This document shows positions 1 to 14,369 of a stretch of 64,000 bases of DNA, piece after piece. The stretch is taken from positions 21,899,249-21,963,248 of the forward strand of contig NC_049980.1 of the NCBI RefSeq assembly GCF_000003815.2, written 5' to 3'. Source of the DNA: Branchiostoma floridae (lineage: Eukaryota > Chordata > Leptocardii > Amphioxiformes > Branchiostomatidae). The notes under the pieces were generated by a model that worked only from the letters and a program-made list of their open reading frames with translations, did no database searches and was not told where the DNA came from. Numbering within the stretch: the stretch's first letter is position 1; every line of letters begins with the position of its first letter. The position numbers were made by a program, and so were the translations under genes.

Positions 1-3000
1 GTTCCTTGATTTCAACGTCTACTGTGTCCATAAGAGTTTGGAAGCCATCTTGTCCGTGTGTCTGCTGACATTCGTGCAGCTTGGCTTGTACAAAGTCTCG
101 CAGTGACACCGAGTGGACTGGATCTTTGATTGACAACTGGACATGGGAAAAAGTAATTGGACATTGGATAGGTCAATAACTTGTGATTTATATAACAGCT
201 TAAATGACTGTGCAACAAGATGCAACATGAACATACGTTGTGCTTTAGATGGTTGAAATACAACGAGTGAAATGAGTATGTATTAGGTATCTCTCCTTAC
301 CTGTCTTCTTCTTCTATCTTCTTCCATCTCCATCTCATCCTCAGGTTGTGGATCATTTTCTGTCATCAACAGGATGCTGAAAGTAAAGGACCATTGTAAG
401 AAATCCAACATATTCAGGGCAGAATTGTGTGACAGTATGTGATGGACTCAGTGGTTCCATGGAAAACACTATAATCACACTGCATAAAACATTCCCAAGC
501 ATAACTTTTAAACAACTATTAAACTAACCAACAAAGGAATATGTCAAGACAGGTGACACTCACTCTGAATAGTCCTCTCTGCAGCAATCATGTAGCACTT
601 CGACACAACAATTCACGATGGCACAGAATCGCTCCAATATTACTCTGAAACACAAAATAGGATTGGGCAATTTTCTACATCAGGAATATTTCAATGTAGG
701 TACATGTACAACATCTCTTATGATAGTAAATGATGGCACAAATCAAAGGAGAGTTACAAAAGTGACTAACTTTTCAGTTGAGACCAGGAGGGAGGCCAAA
801 GCCAAAGCTGAGAGCTTTCTTCTCTCTGGTTGGCTGATGCAATCCAGTCTCTCCATCCAGATATCCAGTAATGTCCCTAACACCTCGCCAGGCTACCAGT
901 GGAACAAGGGTAGATACACATGAGTACCACTTTCTACTTTGACTTTTAAAGGGACATAATGTAAAATTAAAGTCACTGTTTTCAGTCATTTCTCTACATA
1001 ATGAGTTGAGTCTACCTTATTACACTACACAGCAATATTTACAACGTATGAATACGACTTTGTTGAGCCGTGAGGATGTCTTGAAATATGCGTACTTCCC
1101 TCCGCCGCTCGAGTTGTCCGCCATTTTATTCAACTCGCCGGCGAGCCAAAGTGCGCTTTAGAACGCGTTCGGTGGTTCGCTCGAATCATTACTGAAGTTT
1201 GTTGAAAGTCCCGGATATCTACGGTCGGCTTACTTCCGGTAGGCTACCCGGAAGTAAGTGAATTTGGTCGTGGCTTACTTTGACGTTGTTAATTAGCACT
1301 AGAAATGTGATAAAATGACGTAGATAAGTTAGAAATAAGTTGCAAATGTCAATCTGAATGGAGATTTTCAAGTTCAGAACATTTGAAATTTTGGCATATT
1401 TCTACATTATGTCCCTTTAAAGGTTCAAAAGGCCATGGGTTTGAAAACAACAGCTACTGTATTTGATACTGCAATGATAGTTGATTACTAACGGAGATGA
1501 GACATGCACTATTACCATCCTTGTAGACCTTTTATGGCACATCACTTGCCTTTACTAGAATGTATGACAAAACATTCCCTTATCATAAAACAATGCATGA
1601 AGGAGTCTGGCAACAGCCCGACTGATCCTATATAGCTCCAAGCCCTTCATACTGACCCCTCTTGCTCAGACTCATGACCTTCCTAACATACCTGCAGCCC
1701 AAGTTTGGAGGCCAGGCTGGACAGGAAAGTGAAGAAGAAGGCATTGTTCTGTAACATCACGCGGGCTATCAGCACCAGGTACATGGACATCAGCTGTGGT
1801 AATTCCTGGGGGAAAAAGCAACATCTTATTGCAATGTAGTAAAAAGACTTACTAATTCCTGTATACATTACAAGACTTAATCACTTTTTGGTAAGGGTGT
1901 CACCCGACATAAGTTTAGTCATTAAACACGAGTTTCCCACCATCTTTGTCATGTCTGTCTTATCAACTTAGAGATGATTACTGTTTCATACTTAAGAAAG
2001 CTACATTCCCGTCATATGTGCCATTCTTTTATGACACTTACATGCAGACATTTAACTTTAACATTGTTTGGTTGCCATCTTGTGAACCAGCACATTTATA
2101 CAGGGTCATTTAGCAGTTTTGTGTTCAAGATATTAGTGTTGACAATGGTCAAAGATGTCTTCACTTTAACAGCCTTACAAACAAAGATACTTGCTGTATT
2201 GCAGTAATGTTTCACTGACGTGTAGCTTGTCCTTGAAGTAATACTTATGCAGTTAAAGCTCATGCAGCAAAACAGATGAAATGTTCTACCTCTTTATCCA
2301 GTACAGCCTTGAAGCAATGAGATAAGATATCTGGAAACAGCTGGGGAGCTTCCACAGGGAAGACACGGAACATATTTTCTATTACCTGAGAAAATAGGAA
2401 AACAGACTGTTAGCAATATTTACTGTGCTATGTGATGTGACTGAGATACTGTAAATGCAGAAACTTTCGCGGAGGTTTAATGTTCGCAGTTTTCACGGTG
2501 GCCGCTTCTCCTCAATTTAAAACCACCGCAAACAGTTTCCATAGCACTTGGAGACTACAGTGCATGGTGCTACCGCGAACTTAAAACCACCGCAAAAAGT
2601 CCTTTTTCCTGCTACCGCGAAATTAAATCCAAGCGAACTTAAATGCATTTACAGTAATGTGGGATTGTAGGGCATCATGTGAGAAGGGCGGAGAACTGAA
2701 TGTGCTGACATACCCTGCATATGTGGGTCACTCCTTCTGGTCTCAGGTCCGTCATCATGTCTGACAGCACTGTATGCAACATCCCGGAGTACATCTGTAG
2801 TAGATAGACCAGAGGACACTATTCACTCACACACACTCACTATCCATTGTCTTAACAAATCTGTAATTTACTCAAAGGTCACCTGTAAGACATCTCAGTC
2901 TTATATACTGTACCACTTAAAAATACGTAAATAAACTATTAAGTAACAATGGCTTAAAAAGGTGTTGAAGGAATCAATCGTTTTTACTATGAGATATAGA

Positions 3001-6000
3001 ATAATCAGAGGTCTCACCTGTAGAAACTCACCAGGCCCCAACAGAACATAGGAGTCCACTATGCTGAAGCACACCCGTAAGGTCTCTGACCCCAACTCTG
3101 TCAGAAGTAAAGATGTAAGTTAGTGCGCCTGGGATATTCAATACATGTACTAAATAACTGTTCAGAGGGAGAGCTGCACTACAATCCTGTCATCAACTGT
3201 CCATAGAGTGGATAAATAACCTCTAGGTTGCCATGCATTATTTCTTACAAAATGTGAGGACTTTCCTTGCAAACTATTGATTGATCAAATGAGGTGAATG
3301 AAGTCTCCAGAAGATTTTCATATAGGATGTGGGCAAGAAATATTTGTAAAATACAAATGTGCACATAATGTATTTGACAACCGTTTCTCCCACCTGTTAA
3401 GACTTACAATGTTCACAGCAAGAGTCAACAGTGACAGTGACAATCTATCATTATTTACAATTGGTATGTCCATTGTAACTAGGTAGGTAGGTCAGTATGC
3501 CCATTGATTGCTGTAATTAACATACCTAGAAGGGCAGGCATGTTGTTGAAGAGTTGTAGAAGTTCTGGTGTTACAGAGGTAGAACTCTGCAGGGTTATGT
3601 GCCTGCGTGGGGAGGGGGACAAAGGATGTCATGTTATTGTTAACTCCTCCAATATACATGTACATGTAATTTATTTCACCTATGCTATGTCCTCTGCACT
3701 CGGGTTGAGCTACTTGGTACTATTTCGGATCATTTTGCATTAACAGTATCCACAATGGATATCAAAGTCATTAATTTCAAAACATGCATAAATGGATAGT
3801 ATACAAGGATGAGGAATGTTTCAACAAAATAGATTGCTTTACATTTTTCTGCAAAAATTTGAAAATTGTTATAACTATAGAAAGGAATCTATCGCAAATC
3901 AAAGCAAAACAGAAATGGGGGCACCTACTTCCCCCATTAAATGTAATTGTGGTATATGTAAATATTGTATATTTTGATATGTAAATAAAGTTCATGGAAC
4001 GGACCATGAAAAGTTAAAAAGAAAAAAAGAACAGTATCTACATGTACATGGCACTACCACCCACAAACCCTGACCAGATTACGTTTGACCTGATATCTAC
4101 ACATCAGATCCATTGGTCAGAGTAATGTTTCAGTAACAAGAGAAGTTTTACAAGTGGTAGCTGACACTAGTACTCTCAAAGAATGCCATTCTCACCACAG
4201 GTCCACCCCATCTTCCATGAGGTACACATGAGGGGGCTGTGTCACATCTGTGCTGAACTGGATGACTGGCAGCAGGAAGGGGAACAGATTCATGCAAAGT
4301 GGTCCGACACCCTGCACAATAAATACATGTAGAATCAGTGATGTTACTACCATACTACCATACTAAGTTAATTCTGGCAACAACCAGATTGTTGTGAATG
4401 ATACGAGTAGTAGTGCCCAGTACATGTATTTGATTATGTTGATGCAGAGGGTCCCTGAAACACAGCCGGGCAGCAGATGATGGACTGATTTCATTCAGTA
4501 CATGAGATCCTCCTACACGTCAACTCATGATACTCTATATGACTTACAGACAAGTCACTATCCATCCACATTAAGGAGGTACAGGTATTAAACTTCAGAT
4601 GAAACCACCAAGCTGACATGCATGTTTAACCATTACAATGGGCAGTGAGCTGACCTGTACGAGATGGATGAGTGTTGTGATGATGGCACATCTCAGCATG
4701 TTGTGTTCTGCTGATTCCTCCCACAGCATAGGTAGGTACTGTACTAGTGACGACACATATGGCCTGATCTGCATTTGATGGACATGAAAACATTGTAAAT
4801 CAGAGGGGTACATTATACATGGGGGATTGTAGAAATGACTGGGGTAAGCTATGTTACAGTAACTATATATATGTTGGTTTTGTTACAAGAAACAAAATTT
4901 ACAAAGTCAATTGGGATACATGTTGCAGCATGCTACGACACAAGACTTCAGGTCAGTTGATTCCGGACTTGTTAAGCTTCATGATCTAGCTGATGATCCA
5001 TGACCATGGAAGCACAGTGACACAGTTTGAAATCATATACAGTATGGGGAGCTCTTTCTTACCTCCGATCCAACTCTTTCAATCACAAAGGAAAGGACAT
5101 GCAGCACTTGCATCTGTGAATGAACCAAAACTAGTGTTAATTGAAATATAACCTCACCCCTTACTGTAAGAACGAGTTACTGTCATTCTGTAAGAACGGT
5201 TTAATTTTTAAATATCTGATCCCATCAGCCTGGGTATAAATTCTCACCAGTAAGAATGCAATCACAGTAAAAAAGAAGTCATTAAGTTATATGGTGTAGT
5301 GCCCAGGTAATACTACTTTTAATTAACTAACAATAATAATAAGGCAGCATTGCCCAACCAACTTACCACCAAACAGAGTTTATGAGGCTTATAATTATCA
5401 CATATTTGTGTATAAAAGTTTGATTATACCAAAGAAGGAAAAGTGGGAATACCTTACCTTGGTGTCACACTCAGATACCTGCTGCAGCAGGTGGAATAAT
5501 AATGAGAAGCTTCTCTCCAAGTACTGAAGGATGCAGAAGATACAGGTTATTACATACGTCACCATCCATTGTCATTACTATCAAAAAGAAATTGAATTCA
5601 CAACCATGGAACATAATCAAGAATTGTCAAGAAAGCAAAGTATTGTACATAAAACAGTAAAAACTGCTGAAGGAGACCACTCGAGATTGATAACATCTTG
5701 TCTATGCGGACAAGTGGACACTATAGACAGTATTCTGCTTGTGTCAATGGGAAAAATTATCTACATGTATGAGACTACCAAAAAGTGGTCACATTGACAA
5801 AGATGTGTAGAGATGGTCCCTTGTACAGGTTTCACTGTGTGTACTAAATCTTAGTAACTTACCGGTAGGAACTGCTCTGACTTAAACTCAAAATCATCAA
5901 CAGGTGGAAAAACAGTCAAGGAAACATTGCTGAATACAATTAGCCTTGGCTCTTATTAGCATTATCCACTGCAGGTTACTAGTTGAAGTAGATTTTAAAG

Positions 6001-9000
6001 CCTTAATACAGAAACAATCGCATCATATGGGTGAAGTTGAACATTTAAATCCAGGGGTATCTAGCAAATTTGGTTAGAAATACTGTTAACAAATGGTCCA
6101 ACATATACTGTACTATGCATACTGTGAATGTGTACTATGTACATGAAGTTTAACAATGCGAATGTGATGCAAGTAGACTAAAGACTTACGTTACATTACA
6201 TTTTTATGTACATTGAATTTCTTGATGGCCAAAACATCATTCCTCTACATGACAGCAACTGAAGGATATCTATCCTCAGAGTATTAGCAGCAGTGATGCG
6301 GACCACCAGGTCCTCTTCTGTACCCAGCAACGGCAGGATGGCTTCATACATCATCGGGCGCAAGTCAACAGAGAACTTCACTCCAATCCACTGGCCAATC
6401 AGCCAGATGACTCGTCTTCGAATTAATTTGTATCTGTAGATAGCAAGCAAATGTTGAATGTACATTGTTTCTAGCAGGGAAATAAATAACAGAGCTGCAA
6501 CTGCAATTTATATAGTAATAAACAAGGTACAAATTTGGTGGGCTTAAGTTTCTACTCCAAGCTAATCACAGTGAAGAAAAATCCATCAGCTTTTTAGTTA
6601 TTCTGTCTTGTTTGGTCTTCATAACCACTAGTTTAAGACACCAGCTTTGCAGGCACATGTCAGTGGATGTTCATACATTGTACTAATAACATTGGATGAC
6701 CTGCCACAAATTACCTTTGTTGTGTTGTTTTACATTACTATTTAGTGAGAATACTGCTATTGTACATGCTGAAAATGACTTCCATTCTACCTGTTATGAC
6801 AAAGTTACTCTTGAAAGAATGTTCCTCTGTGTGTATGTCACCTTACCAAACAGAAATGCCCCCTTACCTAGGATGCTTGCATTGCAGCTCTCCAAGCAGC
6901 TGGTTTTGGAACCACTGGTCAAAATCTACCACATCATATAACTCGTAGGAAGCCAGGCCAAGGGCATTGTAAACTGTATAGATGGACATTCAAATAAATG
7001 ATGAAAAATCACATGTAAACAGCAATCTCTAGTTTATGGCACAGCAACTACTAACACAGCAAATTAAGTTCAGATTTCCTGGTTGGCCTTACTATCTACT
7101 ACTGACACTGCCAAATCTAAGGGCAAAGCAGACAACATCTACATGTACAACCAAAGTAACATTCCAGATACATTTCCTTTACACATACCTGCATCCTTCT
7201 GCAACAAGGCACAAACATCTTCTGGATTCACAGGACCTAAGTCAAAAGGAAAATATCTCCACATTCAGTCCAGTACAACGACAATCATGCACATACAATT
7301 TTTATTTTGGTGCTGGTCCATTACCCCACTTAATTAATGTTTGCCAGGCAACACTTGATGATTGATGCTTTTAAAAGTTTAGCAAAAGAAAGGATCTTAC
7401 ATATGCCAATGCAAAAACCTAAAAAGTTAGTAAACTTACCCTGCACTGTTTGCACCATCTGAAGAAGACACGGTGTGAGAGTCTCACAGAACTCATGGAA
7501 CAGAGTCATGAAAAAAACCTCCACACAGGGCTGTGAAAAAAGACAAAAGTGTTAACTTAAATATGGCTTCAGAAAGACAACACCTATTATAAAACTTGAC
7601 AAAAGTACGACTATCAGTATGCTGATGTATAAGCGTTATAAGCATATGGGATTTAACAGGAGGCAACCAGGATGAGCAGAGGATGTGCTGACTTACTCTT
7701 TGTGTAAACTTCCAGGATTCTCCCCCTTCATCAGTGACTGAAAGATAGACAGAAAGATATGAAGATATAGTTCCACATGTGGCATAAAGGTATTTAATAC
7801 ATTTACAATTTAAAGGATACAAAGCACAGCTAGTGCTAGGACTGATATGTAAAGATTTCATCACAGTTCACAAATTTACTCACTGTAGTCTTCTGCATCA
7901 GCATCCCAAGCCTGCAAATCCTTTAACAGAAAATAGTCATCCGTAATCTATCATCTCCCTTACAAATAGAAGCGTAAAAATATAGAATAATCCAATATCA
8001 ATAGCTTTTGAAAGGCAGAGTTTTCCATTCAATGGACCCACCTCCTCCGTGAGAGGGAAGTACTGCAGGATGAGACGTGTGCAGATCTCAGTCAGGGTCG
8101 CACAGGTGAAGAAGCTCATCTTTGCCTAGGAGATTGGCAGAGACAACTATTTCTAGTACTCCCTCAAGTACATCCAAAATGAAAACGGTTGTGACCGACA
8201 TCCTTGCATGTAATTCTGAATCTTTGTCTACCATCATACATGTATGCTTTTAAAATTTTGTAAAATTTTGAACAATGATTTTTGGGTGGCAACCATACAC
8301 ATTTTTAATGAAAACACCTTGTATATATTCTTGCTGGTACAACTGTAGCATTGAAACATCATCCATCTATTATATAAAGCACACATCCATAGAAACTCAC
8401 CTTATAGGCTTCTATTGTGGCTGGTTCTTTGGTTTCTGAAAAAAATACATGGGGATTATATTCTGACAACATGGTAAAGAATTTTTCATAATGTTTTTTC
8501 ATAATGTCAATATTTCCAGTATTCTAAACCAAGAAGGGTGCACAAATTTATTCTTGATGACATACCACTTATTTCTTTGGCAGGTCTGTATTTGTCACAT
8601 TTTATAATGGCTTTGACCAGGTTCAGGCACTGGACAGTAAACCTCTCGAACAGTAGCCCCTCTCCTGTCTCTGTGAACACGTAGCTTACTGTAAACTCCA
8701 GCGCTGGTTGGATGAATGGGACGAAGGCCACAGCATGGTACTCAAGCATGTCTAGCAGCTGCAAAAAAAGCATGATCATAACTTATTGGATAAGGCTGGA
8801 TTTGAACAGTATTGGTGTAAGAACTAATCTGTGGGGCACTAAAACAGATCTAGAGATCTCTGACACCAAAACCTTATCAATGATCATGTTCATCGTGGAT
8901 AATCCGACAATTTTAAGATATTCAATTCACATTTTTGACTGGTTATTTTCCATGTGTCATTTCCAAAAGAACAATTTTTTTCAGACGACATGTTAGTATC

Positions 9001-12000
9001 ACCTTTACTGCATTCACACGTGTAATTTACTCACCACTTTTGTCAGCAGAATTACGAGCTTTTCAAGCTTCTCCTTTAGCTGAATGTGAGTAGAGAAATC
9101 TTTTCCTGGAATAGTGAAGATGGAAATGGATTAGCCATGGTAGGGCCTACAGGAACACATGTAGGTGTGACTGAGAGCCTGATAAAAGCTACTAGCATGT
9201 TCTGCAAGTCTCTGCATGATAGCCAAACCAATGACCACTATACAACAATAAAAATTGAAGGATGGTTTTTATGCTGGCCTACTGACTCAAATATCAAAAT
9301 TTATTATTCTGTATACTGCACCATCAAAGAAATTAATGATATCATCAGATAATGACAATAAGTACTGTTTAATCTAACTTGTAACCTACACCACACCAAT
9401 CTAATTCCTTAGTTCTTGAATTCATGGAACTGATTTTCACTCAAGCTAAAAAAACCACACAACAACAACAGGAAAACAAAGCCTATTCTGGGGCTGAATA
9501 TAGAATCCACAATGATTCATAACTTACTTAGAGGCAGTAGGGACTTGATTCGTGGGTGTGTTGCATTTAGGAGAGCCTGGAAAAAGTTCTTAAGATTTAT
9601 ACATTGTTGATGAATTCCCTTATCTTAATTGGCAACATGGAACACCAAAAGATTGATAACATTCTGCTTAAAAGTATTGTATGTTTATCTTAATAAACAT
9701 ACTATGCACTGCTGACACATGTAAGTTGCAAATGTCCAGTCTTAGATTACATTTTATATTTGTACACCGCATGGAAAGGACACAAACATCTCCTCACCAT
9801 TACATCTGGCATGGTGTCTGCACTTGTGAAGCCATGTACAGCTAGCTTCCTGCAGACTGAGGGAGGGGAAACATGTACACTGTAAATTTCAAAATGTTTG
9901 TAATGCACAGTATTCTCGGTGACTTCTCCATTGTGATTTCATGACAACACGAATATGTGTTTCAAAGTGTCACTGGTACACTACTGTCCTACATAATTAT
10001 TTCAAGCACGAACTTCTTAAAACACTGAACAAAAATCTTTTTACTTTTGAACTCCCAACTTCAGTCCCCGAGAAGACCATTCAATACAAAATGTACAAGT
10101 AACTTACAGTACAGTCAACCGTGTCCAGAAACTGCCTGGCCAGTGTGACCAGGTGACCAATGTGACCATTGATGGTCCCTTTGAAAATTTTCCCATTCAA
10201 GCATGAAGAATCCTGTCTAAAGTGACCACCTGCGCACATAATGATAGAACAGATTTTTTTGGTCCCGAGTTTCTTCAGCAGTTTGACTGTACTAAAAAAA
10301 CTATTGACAATATCACAAAAAAATGAAACAAAAGTGATCTGGTTATACTAGTATATTGCAACACCGTTTGTGTATTAGCGCATACCTTTCAGAGTTAGTA
10401 GACATCTCTCCAGTGGAGGCAGAAGCTGGTCAGTGCTGCCAGGCGATGTGACTACCAACTGTAGGAAGGTCTCCATGTGGCTGTTCCACAGGTTGTACAC
10501 AAAGCTAAAGATGTTCCCTGCAAGCTGGGATACACAATAAACAGTGGGAGAACCTTTAAACCTTTTACTGTAGTGCACTCATTCATGTAAGTTGAAACAA
10601 ATTTGGTTGTAACAAAAGATAATTAATCATTTCAATGTAAACCATCATATTCCATCTAAAAAGCTCACTCCTTTACCATACTTATATTTCCTGACCCCCT
10701 AAAGGGTCATGTAGATACATGTATCTGTGCAGAAGAGACTACATAATGAATATCTGCATCACTAACTAATGAAGACCATGCTACCTCCTGGAATATCTTC
10801 CTATCCCCTGCCAGTCTCTTGGTGGCAAGTGTCTTGGTGACATGGTGCAGAGTCAGCAGCGCCCTCTGTTGGAGCAGTACCTCCGGAGACTTGACTGCTT
10901 CCAGGAGGGTTGGAATGAGCTCCGGCCAGGCTCGGGGACAGTCCACGCGTGCAACCTTCGCTATCAGTACAGACAGCTGGGTGGCAACCTAGAAAATATT
11001 GGGTTGAATATTGAGCACGCTATAGCCAAAACCTAGGTGTAAATATGGTCTTCAACCAACGTGTGTCCATAACAAAACTTAATGCTTAATCTTAATTTTT
11101 CAAATGTTTTGTGGCACTGTTTGCCACTGATTGATTTATGTCAAAAAAGTGGACGGACTGCTCAAAATTTTGGTCCATCTGAGCAGCTAAGTTCTGTCCA
11201 GGGATGAAAGGACAAATGTTTGAGAGAACCCTGGACAAGTGCCAAGTTGTAAACATGATAAATGCTGAAGCTTCAGGGATGGTGCTGCACAAGGTTAACT
11301 ATGTGAGACAGATTCTGACCTGGTTGACTGGTTCATTGAAGTTTGCAATGAGTTGTTTCCTCAGTTGATTTTTCTCCTCCTCTGGGATGGCACTGTTGAA
11401 CAAGACAAGTTGAAAATGGAGGAGCATGTCCATATCCTGGCTTTCAATTTGTCATAAGGCAGCAGATACATGCTTATCAGGTATTTATCCAATGATTCAA
11501 ATACACTGTTTTCATTGAAAGAAGCAAGGTATTGAACCTGCATGCACAGCACAAAACATTTTCCTATTCTTTCCCAGAGTTTCAATATTGTGGTAAACTG
11601 CCCATAAAAATAAACCTGGGGACAAATTGACAGATGGGACGAGCTGCATCATTGAACATGTACTAGTAGTTGTCACAAGCTGCACATTATTATATCTGTG
11701 GTACAGTGCTGTGCATGATCCACAAAGTGGCTCCTGTACCTGAGAGTTGATGTAGAAACTCAGCATTCATAGAGTGATACATGTACATCATACAGTACAT
11801 GTACAAGCATTAATAGCTTGCAGCGTAGTAGTCAACAAACAATATTGGATACAAATTAAGACATGACAAAAACAACAATCGACAACCTTCATCACCAATT
11901 GCTACAGGATAATGGATTCTGCACCCATGAATACTGTGACACCGCACAACAAGCAGAAAGATCTGGATTTATGTAGGTTGGACCAAGCAATCCATGCCCA

Positions 12001-13942
12001 AACAGTTCAGTGAGAACAACTTCTCTTCTATATCTTAGATGACAACTAAGTCTGCATGTGTCTAAACATGGCATCTCATCTGTTCTATTGGCCGATCTGC
12101 TCTAAAGTTAAATTTGCATATATATATATTGCAAGCCAGATAACAACTGGAAACATGTACATATAAATGTTGTATGGTTGAACTGAGTTAGTTGGCCCTC
12201 ATACTTCTCTCTTCAAAAAAAGATCATGTGGGTACACTTTTTCCATTGCTATAACCTACATTACCCTAGCCTCACACTTAATGGCCGAGAGGGTTTAAAT
12301 TCAAAGTAAATAAAAGCTAATTTAGCCTTGTATTGGCATTATCCACTGCAAAGCACTGCAAATGTCAACTTTCCTGTTTTTTAAAAGCACTTGTTTGTGC
12401 TGATCAAGGAATGAGGACTTACTATATCTCACTAATGGTTGCAGCCCTCCTTCTAACCAGCCCTGGAGGAATCTCCTTAACCATCATGCTAACCAATCGG
12501 CAAACAGCACACAAGAGAGGGAATAGGGAGACTACAGTCAGAAGATATATGACACATGTATGTGGACAAAATGGCGGATTAATATGCATATTATTACTAT
12601 AGGATTACCTTTGTTTCAACTGACAAATTCAGTTCCACAAAAAATTATCTTCCAAAGGCATCTACAGATTTAAAATGGAGAAATGTAAGAAATATACCGG
12701 TATTATATGAAAGCCTCTTTTTCTTTTTACAAAATATCAAAGGTACTTGAACAATCTATTAACACTTTAACACCAGGCACTGACAGGTTCAACAGAGCAA
12801 AAATTTCATTCACTGTGGATTGTCTGGTCCTGTTATATTATACACAGAAGTAAAAGAGTTGTGCAGGACTATGTAGAAAAAAGGTATTTTGAGCTCTGAG
12901 TTTAACGAGGCCAGCTGCACTGGTTACCTCAAAGATATTGATAAATGATAAGTCATGCTCATTTATGTGAGTCAGTGCTTACTTAGGAGCAGTTCTTCTC
13001 CAATATCGGTCCACTCCATTCTTGAAGTACAGCACTGCCAGCCAGCGAACATTCAGGGAGATGGCATGGTTGGAAAATATGGTCTGAAATCACATAGTAA
13101 CATGTCACATAGATCATTATCCTTTCATAAGGCCACACCAATTTAATTTCTTGGTTCACGGATTTGCTCGCTCCTATTTTTTGGAAAAATAAAATAAAAA
13201 TTACCACTCAGCAAATTTTCACCATTAATTTCACCAGCTTTCTGGTATAGCAAATTGACCTTTATATTATAAGCTCCTTAAAGTGTGGGTACAGGTGCTG
13301 TTACTGTACAATAATAGTGTTTCTGTACTTTTTTCAAGCTGAAAACTTTTTTCTTTATGTTTTGGATTAGCCGTTACCTTTACCCCAACCATTTTACAAT
13401 TTTTATTTTTATTTTTATTTCGCCCTCTCGCTCCATATTTTTTATGAAAAAATCCGTGAACCAAGAAATTAAATTGGTGTGGCCTAATGTGCATATAATT
13501 TTGCTTAAGGTTGATGAGCATAACTCAGATATATGGACAGATTTTCACAACATTTGGTGCATCAATGGTTTGATCTTCAGGTAAATGTCTTGTGTATTCA
13601 TAAGATCAGTTAGATAATTAAAACATTTACAGAATAAGTGGCAAAAGTACTTCTGTATAACAGAAAATAAGTAGTCTTTCTATAAACTAACAACAATTCA
13701 TTATTGCCATAAAGGTATATGTGGAGGTCATTCTATCACTTTGCTCTTTAGGAAATGCAACACATGATGCACCATCATATTTTGCTTATTTTTCCTTCTC
13801 TCACCACAAGAATGGAGTAGAAGCCAGGCTGAGTCTCCCACTGCTTGAGTTGTTGTTCTGCAGGCTTCAGAATAGTCTGGTCCTGGCTGGTGGCCTTGGT
13901 CAGGGTTTCCAGCACCACACTACTGGCTGTGGCAAAATCCAT
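1..13942 (-). CDS. IPO11: Importin-11 (karyopherin beta family nuclear import receptor), 31 coding exons, C-terminus cut by window edge
   Basis: Ran-dependent nuclear import receptor built of HEAT repeats. Seen: translated exons align along the whole human protein, e.g. PRAWPELIPTLLEAVK, WLIGQWIGVKFSVDLRP and RPYVSSLVQYLPMLW; about 958 codons here against 975 in human. Exons 5' to 3' (all phases agree): 13942-13805, 13083-12983, 11392-11320, 10988-10785, 10524-10386, 9856-9798, 9576-9528, 9105-9035, 8758-8566, 8435-8401, 8125-8042, 7911-7884, 7737-7697, 7530-7440, 7236-7189, 6973-6868, 6433-6270, 5903-5863, 5523-5458, 5113-5063, 4768-4655, 4311-4196, 3602-3526, 3097-3018, 2794-2714, 2385-2290, 1805-1692, 892-771, 644-564, 376-301, 136-1. 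The start MDFATASSVVLETLTKATSQ matches the human N-terminus. Introns are GT-AG except one AT-AC intron at 5904-6269. The last codons and 3' UTR lie before base 1. A 5' non-coding exon is likely but not located. Confidence 0.96.
945..1421. repeat. MITE-like inverted-repeat element in IPO11 intron
   Basis: Terminal inverted repeats of about 18 bases: TTAAAGGGACATAATGTA at the left end and its reverse complement ending near 1420. The interior of about 475 bases carries a GC-rich core at about 1080-1260 that contrasts with the AT-rich intron. No transposase reading frame is visible, so a non-autonomous DNA element is the simplest reading. Confidence 0.7.
2446..2656. repeat. Short inverted-repeat element (MITE-like)
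   Basis: About 210 bases flanked by TACTGTAAATGCA and its reverse complement TGCATTTACAGTA. The interior contains repeated ACCGCAAA / CGCGAA words (about 2520-2640). It sits between IPO11 exons. Its ends (TACTGTAA...TTACAGTA) resemble those of the elements at 32964-33160 and 60628-60838. Confidence 0.65.
5904..6269 (-). other. AT-AC U12-type intron of IPO11
   Basis: Read on the minus strand, the intron begins ATATCCTTC at 6269 and ends TTTTTCCAC at 5904. A perfect U12 branch-site match, TTCCTTGAC, lies at 5923-5915, with its branch A about 12 bases from the 3' end. No AG acceptor exists at the position required by the protein. Joining exon 6433-6270 to 5903-5863 at AT-AC gives NTLRI-AVDDFEFKSEQFLP, colinear with the human IPO11 segment. 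This intron therefore needs the minor spliceosome. Confidence 0.93.
10108..10235. repeat. Diverged fragment of the TACAGTCAA-ended element
   Basis: The segment begins TACAGTCAACCGTGTCC and runs through GTGACCA words to GGTCCCTTT. This matches in order, but imperfectly, the left part of the complete element at 58352-58842. No matching right end was found nearby, so it looks like a single-ended or decayed copy inside an IPO11 intron. Confidence 0.5.
13131..13484. mobile_element. Harbinger-like MITE with perfect 34-base inverted repeats
   Basis: Positions 13131-13164 and 13451-13484 are perfect reverse complements, starting GGCCACACCAATTTAATTTC. The flanking bases are TAA on both sides (13128-13130 and 13485-13487), consistent with a TAA target duplication. 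GG-starting ends and a T-W-A type duplication are typical of PIF/Harbinger elements. The 354-base length and lack of an ORF imply a non-autonomous copy. It lies in the first coding intron of IPO11. Confidence 0.8.
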
Positions 13943-14369
13943 GGTTCCGACACAGCGTCACGGTAAAAACAATTCACTTTTATTGCAGCTGTTGCCTATC
14001 TAAGACTCCCTGTAGTCATGTCCAGTTTTTAAAGGTTAGGTAGTAGCAACCTCCTTGGTAGTACAGTAGCTTAGTCTGTAACTTGACTCAGATGATGATC
14101 TTCAAGTTCACATTCCTCTCGGTGCAAGACGACCCAATAGCTTTGCTGCTTCTTCACTGCATCTAGATTAAGAGATAACAGAAAGTTTGTTTCTTACAAT
14201 TTTTTGCATGTCTCCAAAGCAGTTTATTCCTACAAAAGTAAAGCTCGATATGTTTAAATACTTGATTTAAGTTGATACCAGCATCAACAGCTAAATGTTA
14301 AAATACTTGTAATAAGGGATAATTTTAATTTCTCGTACAACTTAACTCACGTGGTTCTTTCCTTTAGTA

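Noticed and set aside
5904-5930. Sequencing error or pseudogene as explanation for the missing AG acceptor in IPO11
   Set aside because: The AT donor, AC acceptor and branch site all fit the U12 AT-AC class at once, and every other exon is intact.
10518-10524. Acceptor CTTGCAG for the IPO11 exon ending at 10386
   Set aside because: It breaks the frame with the upstream exon. The acceptor 7 bases earlier (CCCAG) restores FQE-LAGNIFSF, matching the family.
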